In this document: piece by piece, positions 37,901 to 49,900 of the stretch
Layout of the letters: the number at the start of each line of letters is the position of its first letter
How positions within the stretch are numbered: position 1 is the first letter of the stretch
Assembly (NCBI GenBank): GCA_035771175.1
Contig: CM069595.1
Location: 2,769,056 to 2,833,055, forward strand
DNA length: 64,000 bases
Origin: Paratinospora sagittata
Lineage: Eukaryota; Streptophyta; Magnoliopsida; Ranunculales; Menispermaceae
Direction of reading: 5' to 3'
Notes under the pieces: model-generated
Database searches by the model: none
What the model was told of the DNA's origin: nothing
What the model saw: the letters and a program-made list of their open reading frames with translations, nothing else
Translations under genes and position numbers: made by a program

Positions 37901-40900
37901 ATCACTGGAAGCCTTTTGCTGAAGGGTGTCAAGCACTATTTAGTCCTATCCATACTCAACATTTTAAGCCCACTCGACCTTTAAAGTAATTCAACTTGCC
38001 CAAGTCTTTCTGTTTGTTCATTTCAACAACCTTATGTTAGCTTAGTCCATGCATTGTCACTTTTTAATCCCTTAATATTCAAATCCACGTGGTACAACAT
38101 GCTCTTACAATTTTTAGTATTCAAGACCAGTACAACTCAACCAAACTATAACTGTGTCATTTAAAGCACACTAAACAAACACAATTCTTTCAAGAATCAC
38201 TTAATTAATACCTTACCTGGGCTTCAAAAGTAACACTTCTCATCTGATTCAAATCTCCATCAGCATTGGTGAAAGCAGTGGACAAAGTTACTGATGACTT
38301 CTGCAAATTGTCTGGGTTCTGTATGTCATTATCAGAACTGGAATTTTCTAACAGTGAGATGTCAACTCCATCCTCCACTGAGACCGAATAACTGCTTTCA
38401 TTGCTTAAGTATGTACACTTCCTCAATAGCGAGCCGTTCTGATTCATAAAGGTAAGACATATGTCAAGCAGTCTGATCAAACAGAAGGAGAATACCAGCT
38501 CATCCTAAACTGTGACACATACAGTTCAGAAAATCTTTTCATGCAAATAACTGATTTTTAATTAGAATATTCAAACAAAATATACCTTCTCCAATTTCTA
38601 TTAAATATCCTAAATTGTACTTAAGAGAGGTACATAGAGTAATAACAATTATATAAACAGACGCAATTAGGCAATAAGTCTTTTTTACTATGTATTTACC
38701 TAATAAACACTTTTTACTAGTTTCAAATACAGAAATACCTTTTGTTCAGACAAATCTATTAGTCTGAAAAGAAAATGAAAATGATAAACAGTAAAAATTG
38801 ACAAGTAACACACACATTCAACCCAAGTAATATATTACTATTTCCTGTTTGTTGTAAAAAAAAAAAAAAGTAATATATTTCTACTTAGTGGACAGGTAAT
38901 AAGGTATGAAATTACAAAATCCCTCTCCAGCACAGGCATCCCTCACACGTGCCAGCTAAGGAGGCAACACAGCAGCTCGAGAGATTCCATCTTCGTGATA
39001 GATCCTTTCTCTCCATCTTCCAAACCCCAGTTCAGCCGCTCTCCACCAAGGGGAAAGAAAGAACAGTTTTTTTTTTTTTTTTTTAAACATTTCTATTCAA
39101 TCCGAGGCTATCATTCTTAAGAGAAGAAAGTGGAGGGCAGATGTGTAAAAGAAGATTGATGCGGCCAAACAAAGAGGTCATCAAACAGATGGACAGTACA
39201 GCATCTCAGCTTCACTTGACACGTTCTAGGTAACAGGATACCTGTCTTAATGGCTAGGCAGATTACGATGACAACCCAGAAAGTTTTTCCAATAATCCCA
39301 TTCTTCTTTCAAGGCTCATAGGTTTCCCAATGGTCTAAAGGCACTTTAAATTGGATTTCTCAGACTCAAGTAAAGGGCCAAACTATACTAATTTCAGGTT
39401 CATTGGATGAATGTGTAAAATTATCCAGCGTCTCTAGCGGACAAGAACTTTTATGCAGATGACTACGTTTTATCAATTGAAAGGCCTCTCGAGTACAGAA
39501 TCTTTTTTGAGAAAAAATTGAGGTTCTATTTTCAGTTTCATGTCCAGGAACCCCATGTTCATTGCTTTCTAACGTCTTCTCCACATGATGTGAGTCCATA
39601 CACAATGGTAAATTCTATAAGACAGCTCCCACTTTTATCCATCACCTTGGATGGTGACTTGTAAGCTCTCAAAGGGTTATAGTACTAACGAGTGGTCTAG
39701 GAGGCGGAATAATATATTATTCAGATCTTAGTTTGCTTCTTCAAGAGAACCTCTTGTGCTCCTGAAGTTGCTGCGCTTGTACCTTTCTTCTCCTAATTTT
39801 AGCACTTTCTAGTTTCATATCCAACAAAGTAGTAATAAATACACAATAGTAATATAAGTGGTATGATTCTACATAGTTTTCCATTATGTATTTTCTTTAC
39901 AAAATTACATATCCTAAAATATGTTAGCTTAGCTTATTTCAGAGAGATAGCGCAGGCTAGTTATCTCAAACTCCGCCATGTGTACAGCATTCCTCAATTC
40001 AATCAGTCCCCTCAAATGCTATCTTGTTATATTTGTTCAGCCCTTAAAGACTGCCTTGTAAATCATCACTTTAGGCTCATAATGACAAGTTGCTTATGCT
40101 CTCTACTCTATTTGTTACTGAAAAACTTTTATTTTGGTCTTCCTATTCCTTTAAATCAAAATCTTATATACCTACCAATTTTAGAATTACATTTACAACC
40201 AATGTTCTCTTCCATGCGATCATTTTGGTCAAGAGACCATAGTAAGGGCGTACCCAGTGCACAAGGCTTCTGCCATTGCAAGGTCTAGGGGAAGGGACGA
40301 TGCACACAGCCTAAACTCCACATTGGAGTGGTTGTTTCTGAATTTGAACCAGTGACCTCAAGGGCACAATGAAGCAACTTCAGCCATTGCGCCAAGAGAC
40401 CATCCTCACCAAAATAGAAAATGTAGAAAATTGATGATCTTGACACAATTCTCTTGGGTAAAAGTATGAAAAAAAGTTGAGTAAACAAATCCTAATTCAT
40501 GTATACATACACCAAGTACATACCCAACTTGTTGTAAAACATTTATGTAAATTCCTGGTTATCATGGAATAAAAAGTAAAATTTCTGTGTGTGCCTGTGT
40601 GTGTGAGAGAGAGAGACAGACAGAGACTCCTTTATTAATTAGGAGGGCAGCATATGTACCTCAATTTTCACATTCATGAACCGCAACTTCTTACCACAAC
40701 CAATCACAATAATCGGATGAAAACTGGGAAAATTTTCATTGAGATCAACTTCTTCACTTAAACAGATTGTCCCTCCACAACCGTCATAGGTGTATTCATC
40801 AACCCCCAGAGCATCAGCAATCAATTGCCTTTTTGGGGAAAGATACAGTACATCATCTTTCTGTTTGTATAACGGTGATGTGAGCACTATGCTTTTGTTT

Positions 40901-43900
40901 TTCGTAAGAGGATCGTTCCTTGGGTCTAAAGTCTCCTCCCTTCCTGTTATAGCTCCCAATGCTGGAACAAAAAATTCACACACAGCAAGAAGGAAATCCA
41001 GGACAACAAGAATACGTGGCTGCTGGACCCGAACAACAAATGATTGAGAAGTTGATCTAAACCTGTAGTCCATCAACAGCATAGTTGAACTAGGAACATC
41101 CAACCCGGCAATAGCTTCTGAATTCTTCTCTGGAGAATCACCATTGCTAACATAAATTGGGAAGATTCCAGAAGCACCTTGTTTAGAAACATGGGAGGCA
41201 GAACCAAGCATTAAACGCATTTCAGGCCTTGTATCAGGACGGATGTCATAGATAGAAAATATAGGAATTGTTAAATACAAATCTGCTTCGGACAGTGAAG
41301 TCATCCGATATAATACCCACAGACCTTCCAGCTGCAGAAGCATAAAAGAGGACAAGATGAAAATATTATTGACAGATGGAGGATATAAGAAAATCCTAGA
41401 GAGAAAAAAAGAAAGAAAAAAGAAGATGAACAAAGATATTTCTACACCCCTCTTCCGCACGCACCCCCGCCCCCCTCGCACATAAAATAAATAAATAAAT
41501 AAAGGGAAGTAAAGAAGTAATACAAGAAGAATATAAATACTCACAGCAACATGAGCTAAAGGTGACTCCTCATCGATGCCATTACACAACTCTAACAATG
41601 CATTGTTGAGTTCAACTGCTACTATAGTAGCAGTGCGTGACAGGAAGACTTGACTATTCAGATTGACCTTATCAGCAAGCATTCGTATTGTATCTTTTGA
41701 GGCAGACAAGTTTCCACGAATACTTGGAGGAAGCCTTGGCTCTTCAGATATGTTCATGTATGCACAATCCAGAATGACACTGTACTCTTTATCACACACC
41801 AAAGCATGCAACACACCAACCTGCTCAAGAATAAAATTGAAAGATCAGCTCATGAATACCTGTTCAAGAAAGAAATTGACAAATCTGTTCATGCTACTGG
41901 TTCCACAAATGGTTAGAAAGAGAAACCAAAAAAAATGCTGAGTGTCAGAAAAAAAAAAAAAAAAACAAGGTGCTTATGTTTTTAGAGATGTCAATTACAA
42001 TAGAAATCAATTGTCTAAGAAGCTATCCTTTAAAAGAAGGTATGGTATATGCAATCTGTATGAATGCATTTCATAGAAATCTTAGCTGTATAGTTCTGTA
42101 AATGTGAAGAAATAAAGAAGGAAATTTTAAAAAACCACAAATATACTTCCTGTAAGCTGTCTTTGGGGTACAGTTTTGGGGATTGGATGTTCAGATGAAA
42201 CACCATCCTTGAAACATTGTAGTTCCTTTGGGACATCTCGTCCCATAGGTTTTCTTTTTCTCTATTAATATTAAGTATGTTTCTTGTCAAAAAAAAAAAA
42301 AAAATACAAAACATGCCCCCCTCCAGTACATCAGCTTCTAACATGTAAGAAAGAATGTTGAAAATCAAGCGAAGTCCACCAAATGAGTCATCTCAATATA
42401 ATCCATGGACATAATTCAAATCAGCACCATAAACCAAACTATTTATCACTGTCAGTATCACACCTACTATCGCCACAATAAGCGTTACTCGGATGCATCA
42501 TTTATGATGTGATCCGATAGCTAAACTGAATACACAGATCAGGACCAGTATCAAAGCCAAGAAGCTCTGACCAAAAACTGAATATAGAAATAGAATATAA
42601 GTCGCAGAAAAGAAATCTCACCTTTACTTCAATAGAAAATGTTGGTACTTTCCTGAAAACATCCCTTAAGCTGCGACGTACATATATATCAATTCCTTGA
42701 CATTCTCGGATCAACGGCTTGCCAATAAGGCCATTAATCCCAACGGCCATGTTGATTCCAAATATCTGCAGTATACAAGTGTAAATATAGTAAAATTGAT
42801 GTAGATTCGTCGCGGAAGCAAGAACGAAAATACTCCAAAAATAACCAAATATATATTCTATTGAATAAAATATTCAAAGAGAAAGAAAAAAAAATGATCT
42901 TCATCTCCTAAAATTCGTAATTGGAGCTCCTTATATAGATAACTCCCCTAAAACAACTTCTAAACTACCTAAAACTAAAATAAGTTTTCTAAGTTATCTA
43001 TAACATAATAGCAACTTCCTACTCCTATAAGAACTCTATTTAGACTCTTCTAAACACTTTTTAATACATTTAAACAATAAAAACGAATTTCAAAAACTAT
43101 CTAGAACTACCCCTAAAAAATTAAATATATCAAAACAAAAACTTCTCTAAAAAAGAAACTAAAATAAAAAACATTCTAAAATATATTATACATCATTCCC
43201 CCCTTGTTGGAAAGAATTCGTCCTCGAATTCGAATCACCACCAGAAGAATCATCGTAGTACAAAGGATGTCGCATAATAAAAATATCATATGTGTGAAAA
43301 TTTCTAGGCAACTGCATCTTGTAAGTGGTTGCTCTTGATCTAAATTTGGTGGCCACAAGTAGTACAAGTTCCTGATCTGAAACTTCTTTGAAATCTGATT
43401 TTTCTTTAATTGCAAATAGTCGATCCACCAATTCATCGGGTTGGAGATTATCAAGAAATTCAGGAATATCAATTTTTAATCTTTTTTTTTTTTACAAGAA
43501 ACTATAAAATGGTATATATATAAATGAGAATGAAAAAGAAATAGAAAACTGTACATCCAAGATGGAATGAGAACACTGTCCCAACCTACTCCAATACAAA
43601 GTTGCCCTACCCTCTAATCCACTCCCCTAGTGCGTAGCCTTTTGACAAACTACTATTGGCCACCTAAAAAGAAGCTAACAAGTGAGAGTTCTCCCACACT
43701 TTAGTTGCCAAGCACATTTCATCTTTGAACACACGGTTATTACGCTTCTTCCATAAAGACCATAAAACTGCTAGACAGATCACCTTCCAGTATTCTTTCC
43801 ATGGGGCCTGAACACTATTCATAAAAGGAACCCAAATTATATCTTCAACCTCCACATCCTCTACCAACACAATTGGGAAATGGTAACACCATCTACTCCA

Positions 43901-46900
43901 TATCTCCCAAGCAAAGGGGCAACGCCAACACACATGTCCTACAGATTCAAAATCCCGTCTACAAAGATAACACCAATATGGGGATAAATACATATGAGGC
44001 AACCGTTTTTGCAACATATCTTCGGTGTTCATCTTCCCAAGGGAGGCAACCCATCCCAAAAATTTTACCTTTGATGGTACCTGTGCTTTCCAAATAAGAT
44101 TCCGATAAATGAATGGAGGAAACTTTGACACATTCAGAATAGATGCATGGAATGACTTTGTGAAAAAAGACCCCGTAGTTTCCCATGGCCAAGTGACCCT
44201 GTCAACTTCCTAGGACAGATGACAACCTCAAGTAGATTTATTGTAGAGAAGAGCAAAATCTGTTGGATTTATTTCCTTTAAGAAAATATGATAATTTTAG
44301 TAGTCGTGGGATTTATTTCCTTTAAGGAAAGATGATAATTTTGGTAGTCGTTTTATTTAACAGTTACTAAAATTGTAATTATAGCTATATGTGTGCATAG
44401 CCCTGTATGTCTATATATATATGGTGTCCCTCCATTAAGACATCATCAAGAATAAGAAAATATTCCCTCTCTTCTCCCGTGGACGTAGGCCTTAGAGCCG
44501 AACCACGTTACATTTTTGTGTCTTTCATTATTTTATTTTTACAACAAGATTAACTAAAGACAACATATCCCTTTCCTCACTAGGAGGAAGATGCCTACCT
44601 AAATGAAAGTCCCACAATAGTGAGGATGATTCATCCCTTTAATCTTGACTCTCACCTTCTTGCATCACATATTTGTTGTGGAATACGAAAACCCCTTTGA
44701 CTAGCAACTGAGTTCTCAAGTTCTTCCTCAATCAACGCACCTCCCTCTTTAGTTGTTGGAGCCAAGGTTAACTTTTGAATCACTAATACCCTTCCCTGGT
44801 CACCAATAACGATTTCTTCCTCAAATTCATCACCATATTCATCAAATATGGTGGATTATCAAAAGGATTTTCTTCCTTATTCCATTCATCTATAGTAGTT
44901 GGTGTGAAACAAACCTCACGGCGAGGTTGTGGTGCAGGCAAGGGCTTGTGGTAGCAGCTCCCCCTACGATCTAGATTAATCACATGAGATTGGTCGTATT
45001 CGGACCCTGCTCCGAATCGTGGAGTGAAACTGCAGGATTGTCGTGAGAACCCACAATTTTCTCCGACTCTTGAAGTTGTAGTTGCGACAACGTCAAGCAT
45101 AAAACAACTTTCAGCAATTGATTCACGATTTTGGCATTATTGGTGATCAATTCTTCAAGTCGATCGACCCGAGAATTGATTGCGAGTCTTCCTCTTCTCT
45201 TTGGCACCATTGACGAAAAAAAGCAAGATCGAACTTGTCTCTGATACCAATTTGATATAAATTCATCGCGAAAGCAAGAGAGAAAATACTCAAAAAATAA
45301 CCAAATATATATTCTATTGAATAAAATATTCAATGAGAAAAAAAAATGATCTTCATCTCCTAAAATTCGTAATTGGAGCTCCTTGTATAATAACTCCCCT
45401 AAAACAACTTCTAAACTACCTAAAACACCTAAAAATAAGTTTCCTAAATTATCTATAACATAATAGTAACTTCCTAATCCTATTAGAACTCTATTTAGAC
45501 ACTTATAAACACTTTTTAATACATTTAAACAATAAAAACGAATTTCAAAAACTATCTAGAACTACCACTAAAAAATTAAATATATCAAAATAAAAACTTT
45601 TCTAAAAAAGAAACTAAAATAAAAAAACATTCTAAAATACATTATACATCAAAAATTACAATAAGAAAATGTAAGGTGGATCCATTACACACGAACGTTG
45701 GACATGAAGCAATATGAACTTCCTCATTGATAGGAGATTCTCACACTCATTACTTCACTAAAAATTGTTGTTATTGAAGTTTTTTGACCTTGCAATCAAA
45801 CTTGAAATCCATTTGACTGCCACCAATAATTTAGATCATTTTTATTTTATTGAAATAGGAAGTAAGTTGGACAGGTTATCATCCAACTCAACTCAACTCA
45901 ACAAAGTCATTTCCCAACTACATGGAGTTTATTATATGAATCTACCTCCTCCAATCCATTCTATGAAGGGTCGGCTTAAATTACAAGTAAGTATATCGTT
46001 TTAATTATCACTATCCATGTTATTTTAAGTCTTCTTCTACATCTATCATTACTATGGATTGTTAATAGGTCACTTTTCCTACGTGGCGCATCCAAAAGGT
46101 CTTCATTGTATGCGTCCAAACACTTAATCAGTTTTCTCTCATTTTATCTACAATTAGGGCCATCCCTAACATTTCTCAAATACGCTCATTTCTAATTTAA
46201 GGGTCATGGGGAGAAAGTCTTGTCCTTCTTGGGGTCTTGTCTCTTGTACCTTTTCCTTTTTGTTCTATAAATACTTCTTTGTTTCTTTTCCAAAAGATAA
46301 TAAATAAACAAATAAATATAAATGCATATTGCATACATATATATTTCAATGTTTTACCATATATCTATCTTGATGTTTGCATTTCATTTACATTTAGTTT
46401 GTTAACATGCACTTAAATTGTTAATGTGTTTTTTTTTTTTTTTTGTCCCACATTCTATTCAATGGGATGTATTCATCACATAATACTCCAAAAGCATTCC
46501 ACCACTTAACCCAGTAGTAGTCCTAATCATGAAACTTTTAGATTCTAGAGAGTAGAGACTCTCCAAATCTCTAGCCTGGTATTTACTTTGAACAGGTATA
46601 ACATCCCTATAGTACAAATCAAACTCTTTAAGTAGGGAAACATTTTAGAAAGAAAAAAAAATAACTAAGGCAAAATTGAAAAATGGAAATACTCCCTGTG
46701 GTACAAATCAAACTCTTTAAGTACGGAGACATTTAAGACAAAAAATAACTAGGGAAAAATTGAAAAATGGAAATACATAATATTGATTCAATAAGGAATC
46801 AACTAAATAATACAGGGTGAAAGGGTGGGATTGACTAAATGCTCCAAAGAGTTACCGACATCTATCTTACCTCGGCATGAAGAACATCAAGATGGACGGC

Positions 46901-49900
46901 AGAAGGATCCTTCTCAGGGCAACCATGCCAACAAAATTCATTCTTCACTTGTAGTTGGCCCAAATCAAGTTGCATGAAACTGCAAAATGCGACAAATTTT
47001 TAAGCAATAAATACTTTGAATATGAATGGAGTACTTCACTAAAATCAAAAGCACCACTTCACCTGCTATAGTCAATCAACATAGTAGAAAGATTTACATG
47101 ATTCAAGAAGCTATTGAATAAAACCAGCAAACATACTCGGCAAAATCCTTACCAAAAACTCATTGTTATTTTTTTAATAACTTATATGAAAGAGACATAT
47201 TCAAAACCAAGAAAGTGGCAGCTAGCCAGCTACAAAATGGAGGAGAAAGAAGTCCTCCAAAATACAAAAAACAATCTGCAAGATTCAAAATAATGAAGAA
47301 CTAGTCCCTCAATTCAAAATAACACTAGGGATCAAATGGTATCCCGCACCACATTCAGCCCACTATTGCTTATAGCTCAATGAGGGTCTCAAGCAGCTAC
47401 AGCTTCAGCAACAACAACTTCAATAGGTTATCCAGGCTATGACTAGCACCACTTCCTCTCCTGCTAAAGCTTCAGCCTTCTCTGCCGCCAAGGAAAACAA
47501 ACAAGAACCAGGCGAGAACAAAGATCCACAACAGCAATGCCTACGTTCTGCCGCCACATAGAAGTCTTTGAGACGTCCATTTACCTTCTACATAAGCTCA
47601 GACTTCTGAAATAAGGTTGATCCTACCTATTTTTTATTATTAAAATGGTTTGCGTCACAGAACAAAACTATTAAGAAGAGTTTTAAATAGTTATGTCTTG
47701 AGCAAGGGAAGGAAGTTGGAAGGAGGACTAAGCAAGAACGACCATTCAATCTATACACTGTAACCGACCGACAAAGATATTTATCGTCAGAGCCTGACGG
47801 AACCATAAAAAACGAGTTCAGTCGAACAGTGTATAGCGTATATAGTATACAGAAGCTAAAGAGCATCAGGTAGCGAGTTTGAGGAAAGCATAAAACCTTG
47901 AGTATTCTGCTAGTAGGCAAGCGAAATAGTAGTGGGAAGGGAACGGTCTGACACTACCAAGGGCATAACCAGCTACATCCATCTACCATGCTTATATAAT
48001 AAGGGGAGCAACAAGAAAGCAGTTCACATGTACAACCTCCACCAAGAGTTCCAACGAAAACAGTTCACAAAAGACTATGAATAGCTACCAGAAATAAAAG
48101 TTTGATTCACCGGATTTTGGCGTCCAATCGTCAATCAGTTACCACTAAAAGCCCCTGCCCTAGGGTCCCATGCAATTCCAACAAGGTCCAATCGAATTAG
48201 ATGTTCAAAGATAATGTTATTTACATATTGACATGGAACATGTAAATCATCAATATCCTGCTTTTTAGAAAGATAATGCAAGTATATTGTGTTGTGAATA
48301 TGAAATATTGTCACACCTTCCACCTAGCAAAGCACATCGCCAACATGAAAGTCAATAATGATGATAGCAATGCCTCTCCTCAAAATAATCAAACTACAAT
48401 CATGCACCTACAAGGCTACAACAACCCATATCATAATAAAATAGTGAACAAGCGATGAAGGACTAGATTATCCAGCGATTCCAACGTTCCTCTTTTACAA
48501 ATGCACCATGTTGATGCAAGATTTGACTAACACCAAAAAATAATGAATTGAAGACGTGTTGAGCTGAAACCTACCAAGTTGTTTGTTCGCCTATTGTATT
48601 CCTGCCTGATTTGTAGTGAATTGTAAATAGTTGATGTTGTCGATTCACACTATTTCACATGAATAGGACCATATACGTGAATAGTATGGTATACGTGAAT
48701 AGTGTCGTGTATGTGAATAGTGTTGTGCACATGTATAGCGTCGTACACGTGAATGGTGAAGTATACATGAGCAGTATCGTATCTCAAAGAAGACTTTTCT
48801 GATGTAGTAAATCAGGCAAGGCCGCAACCACAGAACATACTAGAAATTCCAAAAGGTCTCAATACCACTTCTTAGGGGACGTATACAGTATTGCACAACT
48901 AAATAGTAAAATAAAGACAATTGTAGAAAGTAGAGACAGCGATTTTACATGGTTCGGTTCTGAGACTTACGTCCACAGGCAGAATGTAGAAAACTCCACT
49001 ATGAATTGTAAATTACAACTCTCTTTTTACTTTCAAAGAGAGAACAATGAGACTCTCTCTCTTGATCTAGAAGAATTCTTCAGTAGAGAACTCGTAGAGG
49101 ATTTTGATCGTTCAGATCTGAATGAATTGAATTGAATCGAATCTTGAGCCCCTATTTATAGGAAAAGATTATGAATAAAATAATAATCGAAAGGCCATTT
49201 GTCATTTCCTTTGTTGAAGGGTCATTTGTCCTTTCTTTTGCCGAAGGGTCATTTGTTTTACTTGTAGACATGTGGGGCCTATTTCTTTATTTACATAAAT
49301 ATAGGGCTCAACATTTACCCCCCAGGCTCTGATCAACGATAGTTGGTCGAAGTCTCTTGTCTATTTATTTCCTTCTTGATAGTCGAAGGCGAAGGAGGGG
49401 AAGAACTGATCTGCCAAGAAGAGTTCACTTTGCAAAGAAATTTTTTCCGAGAGATGTCGCGACTTAATATGGACTTTAGCGATGCTGAGAAGCAATTTGC
49501 CGAAGCCACGTTGGGGGCTCATCAGGTGAATATAGCAGGGTCTGCTTCTTCTGTTGATCTTCCCATAATACCGACTTTGTCCAAAGGTGTCTTGCCAGAA
49601 CTTAAGGGAATTTCTGCTGAGTTTTTTGACGCATGTCCGGTCAGCTCTGAAGGAGCTGAGTTTTCTGAGGGGCATATGTCTCGGCTTCATTCATTTCCAG
49701 ACTTTGACCCAGCAACAAGGTCGAAACGGGCTAAACTTGGTAGTCTTGAGTTTTCACTTGCTGGCTGTCGAGTTGAGTGTCCGCAGAATGTTGCTAAGAA
49801 GGCGCATAAGGAAGCATATGCTGCCAACCTTAAATTATGCGCCACCAATGCTGTAGAGGTACGCTTTTTTTTTCTTTTCTTTTCTTTTTTTTTGCACTGC

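Larger units (their letters stand above)
38439..40659. other. VPS13 intron with a SINE and a possible retroposed fragment
   Basis: A 2.2-kb intron. 40241-40392 is a SINE. 39067-39605 may be a retroposed piece. The rest is not recognised, including a short GT/GA repeat near 40590-40625. Confidence 0.65.
43196..45213 (-). pseudogene. Gypsy gag fragment split by a LINE
   Basis: On the minus strand it starts at [20 protein letters not shown] (upstream end near 45213). The capsid block [20 protein letters not shown] and [11 protein letters not shown] lies at 43330-43440, after the LINE. The short tail [12 protein letters not shown] leads directly to the pol end and polypurine tract. Protease, RT and integrase are absent, at the same place as in the 15-kb copy. 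Confidence 0.8.
42797..45651 (-). mobile_element. Non-autonomous gypsy-derived element, second copy
   Basis: The LTRs 42797-43195 and 45253-45651 are both 399 bp. An exact AAAAT duplication lies at 42792-42796 and 45652-45656. On the minus strand the 5' LTR ends TATCA and is followed by a TTGGTATCAGAGACAAG primer-binding site. AAGGGGGGAA precedes the 3' LTR. It has the same gag-start plus pol-end layout as the copy at 15063-16715, in the opposite orientation, and is enlarged by a LINE insertion. Confidence 0.93.
42766..46870. other. VPS13 intron with a four-level transposon nest
   Basis: A 4.1-kb intron: gypsy-derived element 42797-45651, with an L1 LINE (43484-44637) inside, and a copia solo LTR (44239-44546) inside the LINE. 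RTE remains lie at 45885-46510. 46511-46870 is not recognised. Confidence 0.9.

Noticed and set aside
48645..48827. Short repetitive ORF ([20 protein letters not shown])
   Set aside because: It only reads through the 22-bp tandem repeats of the LTR.
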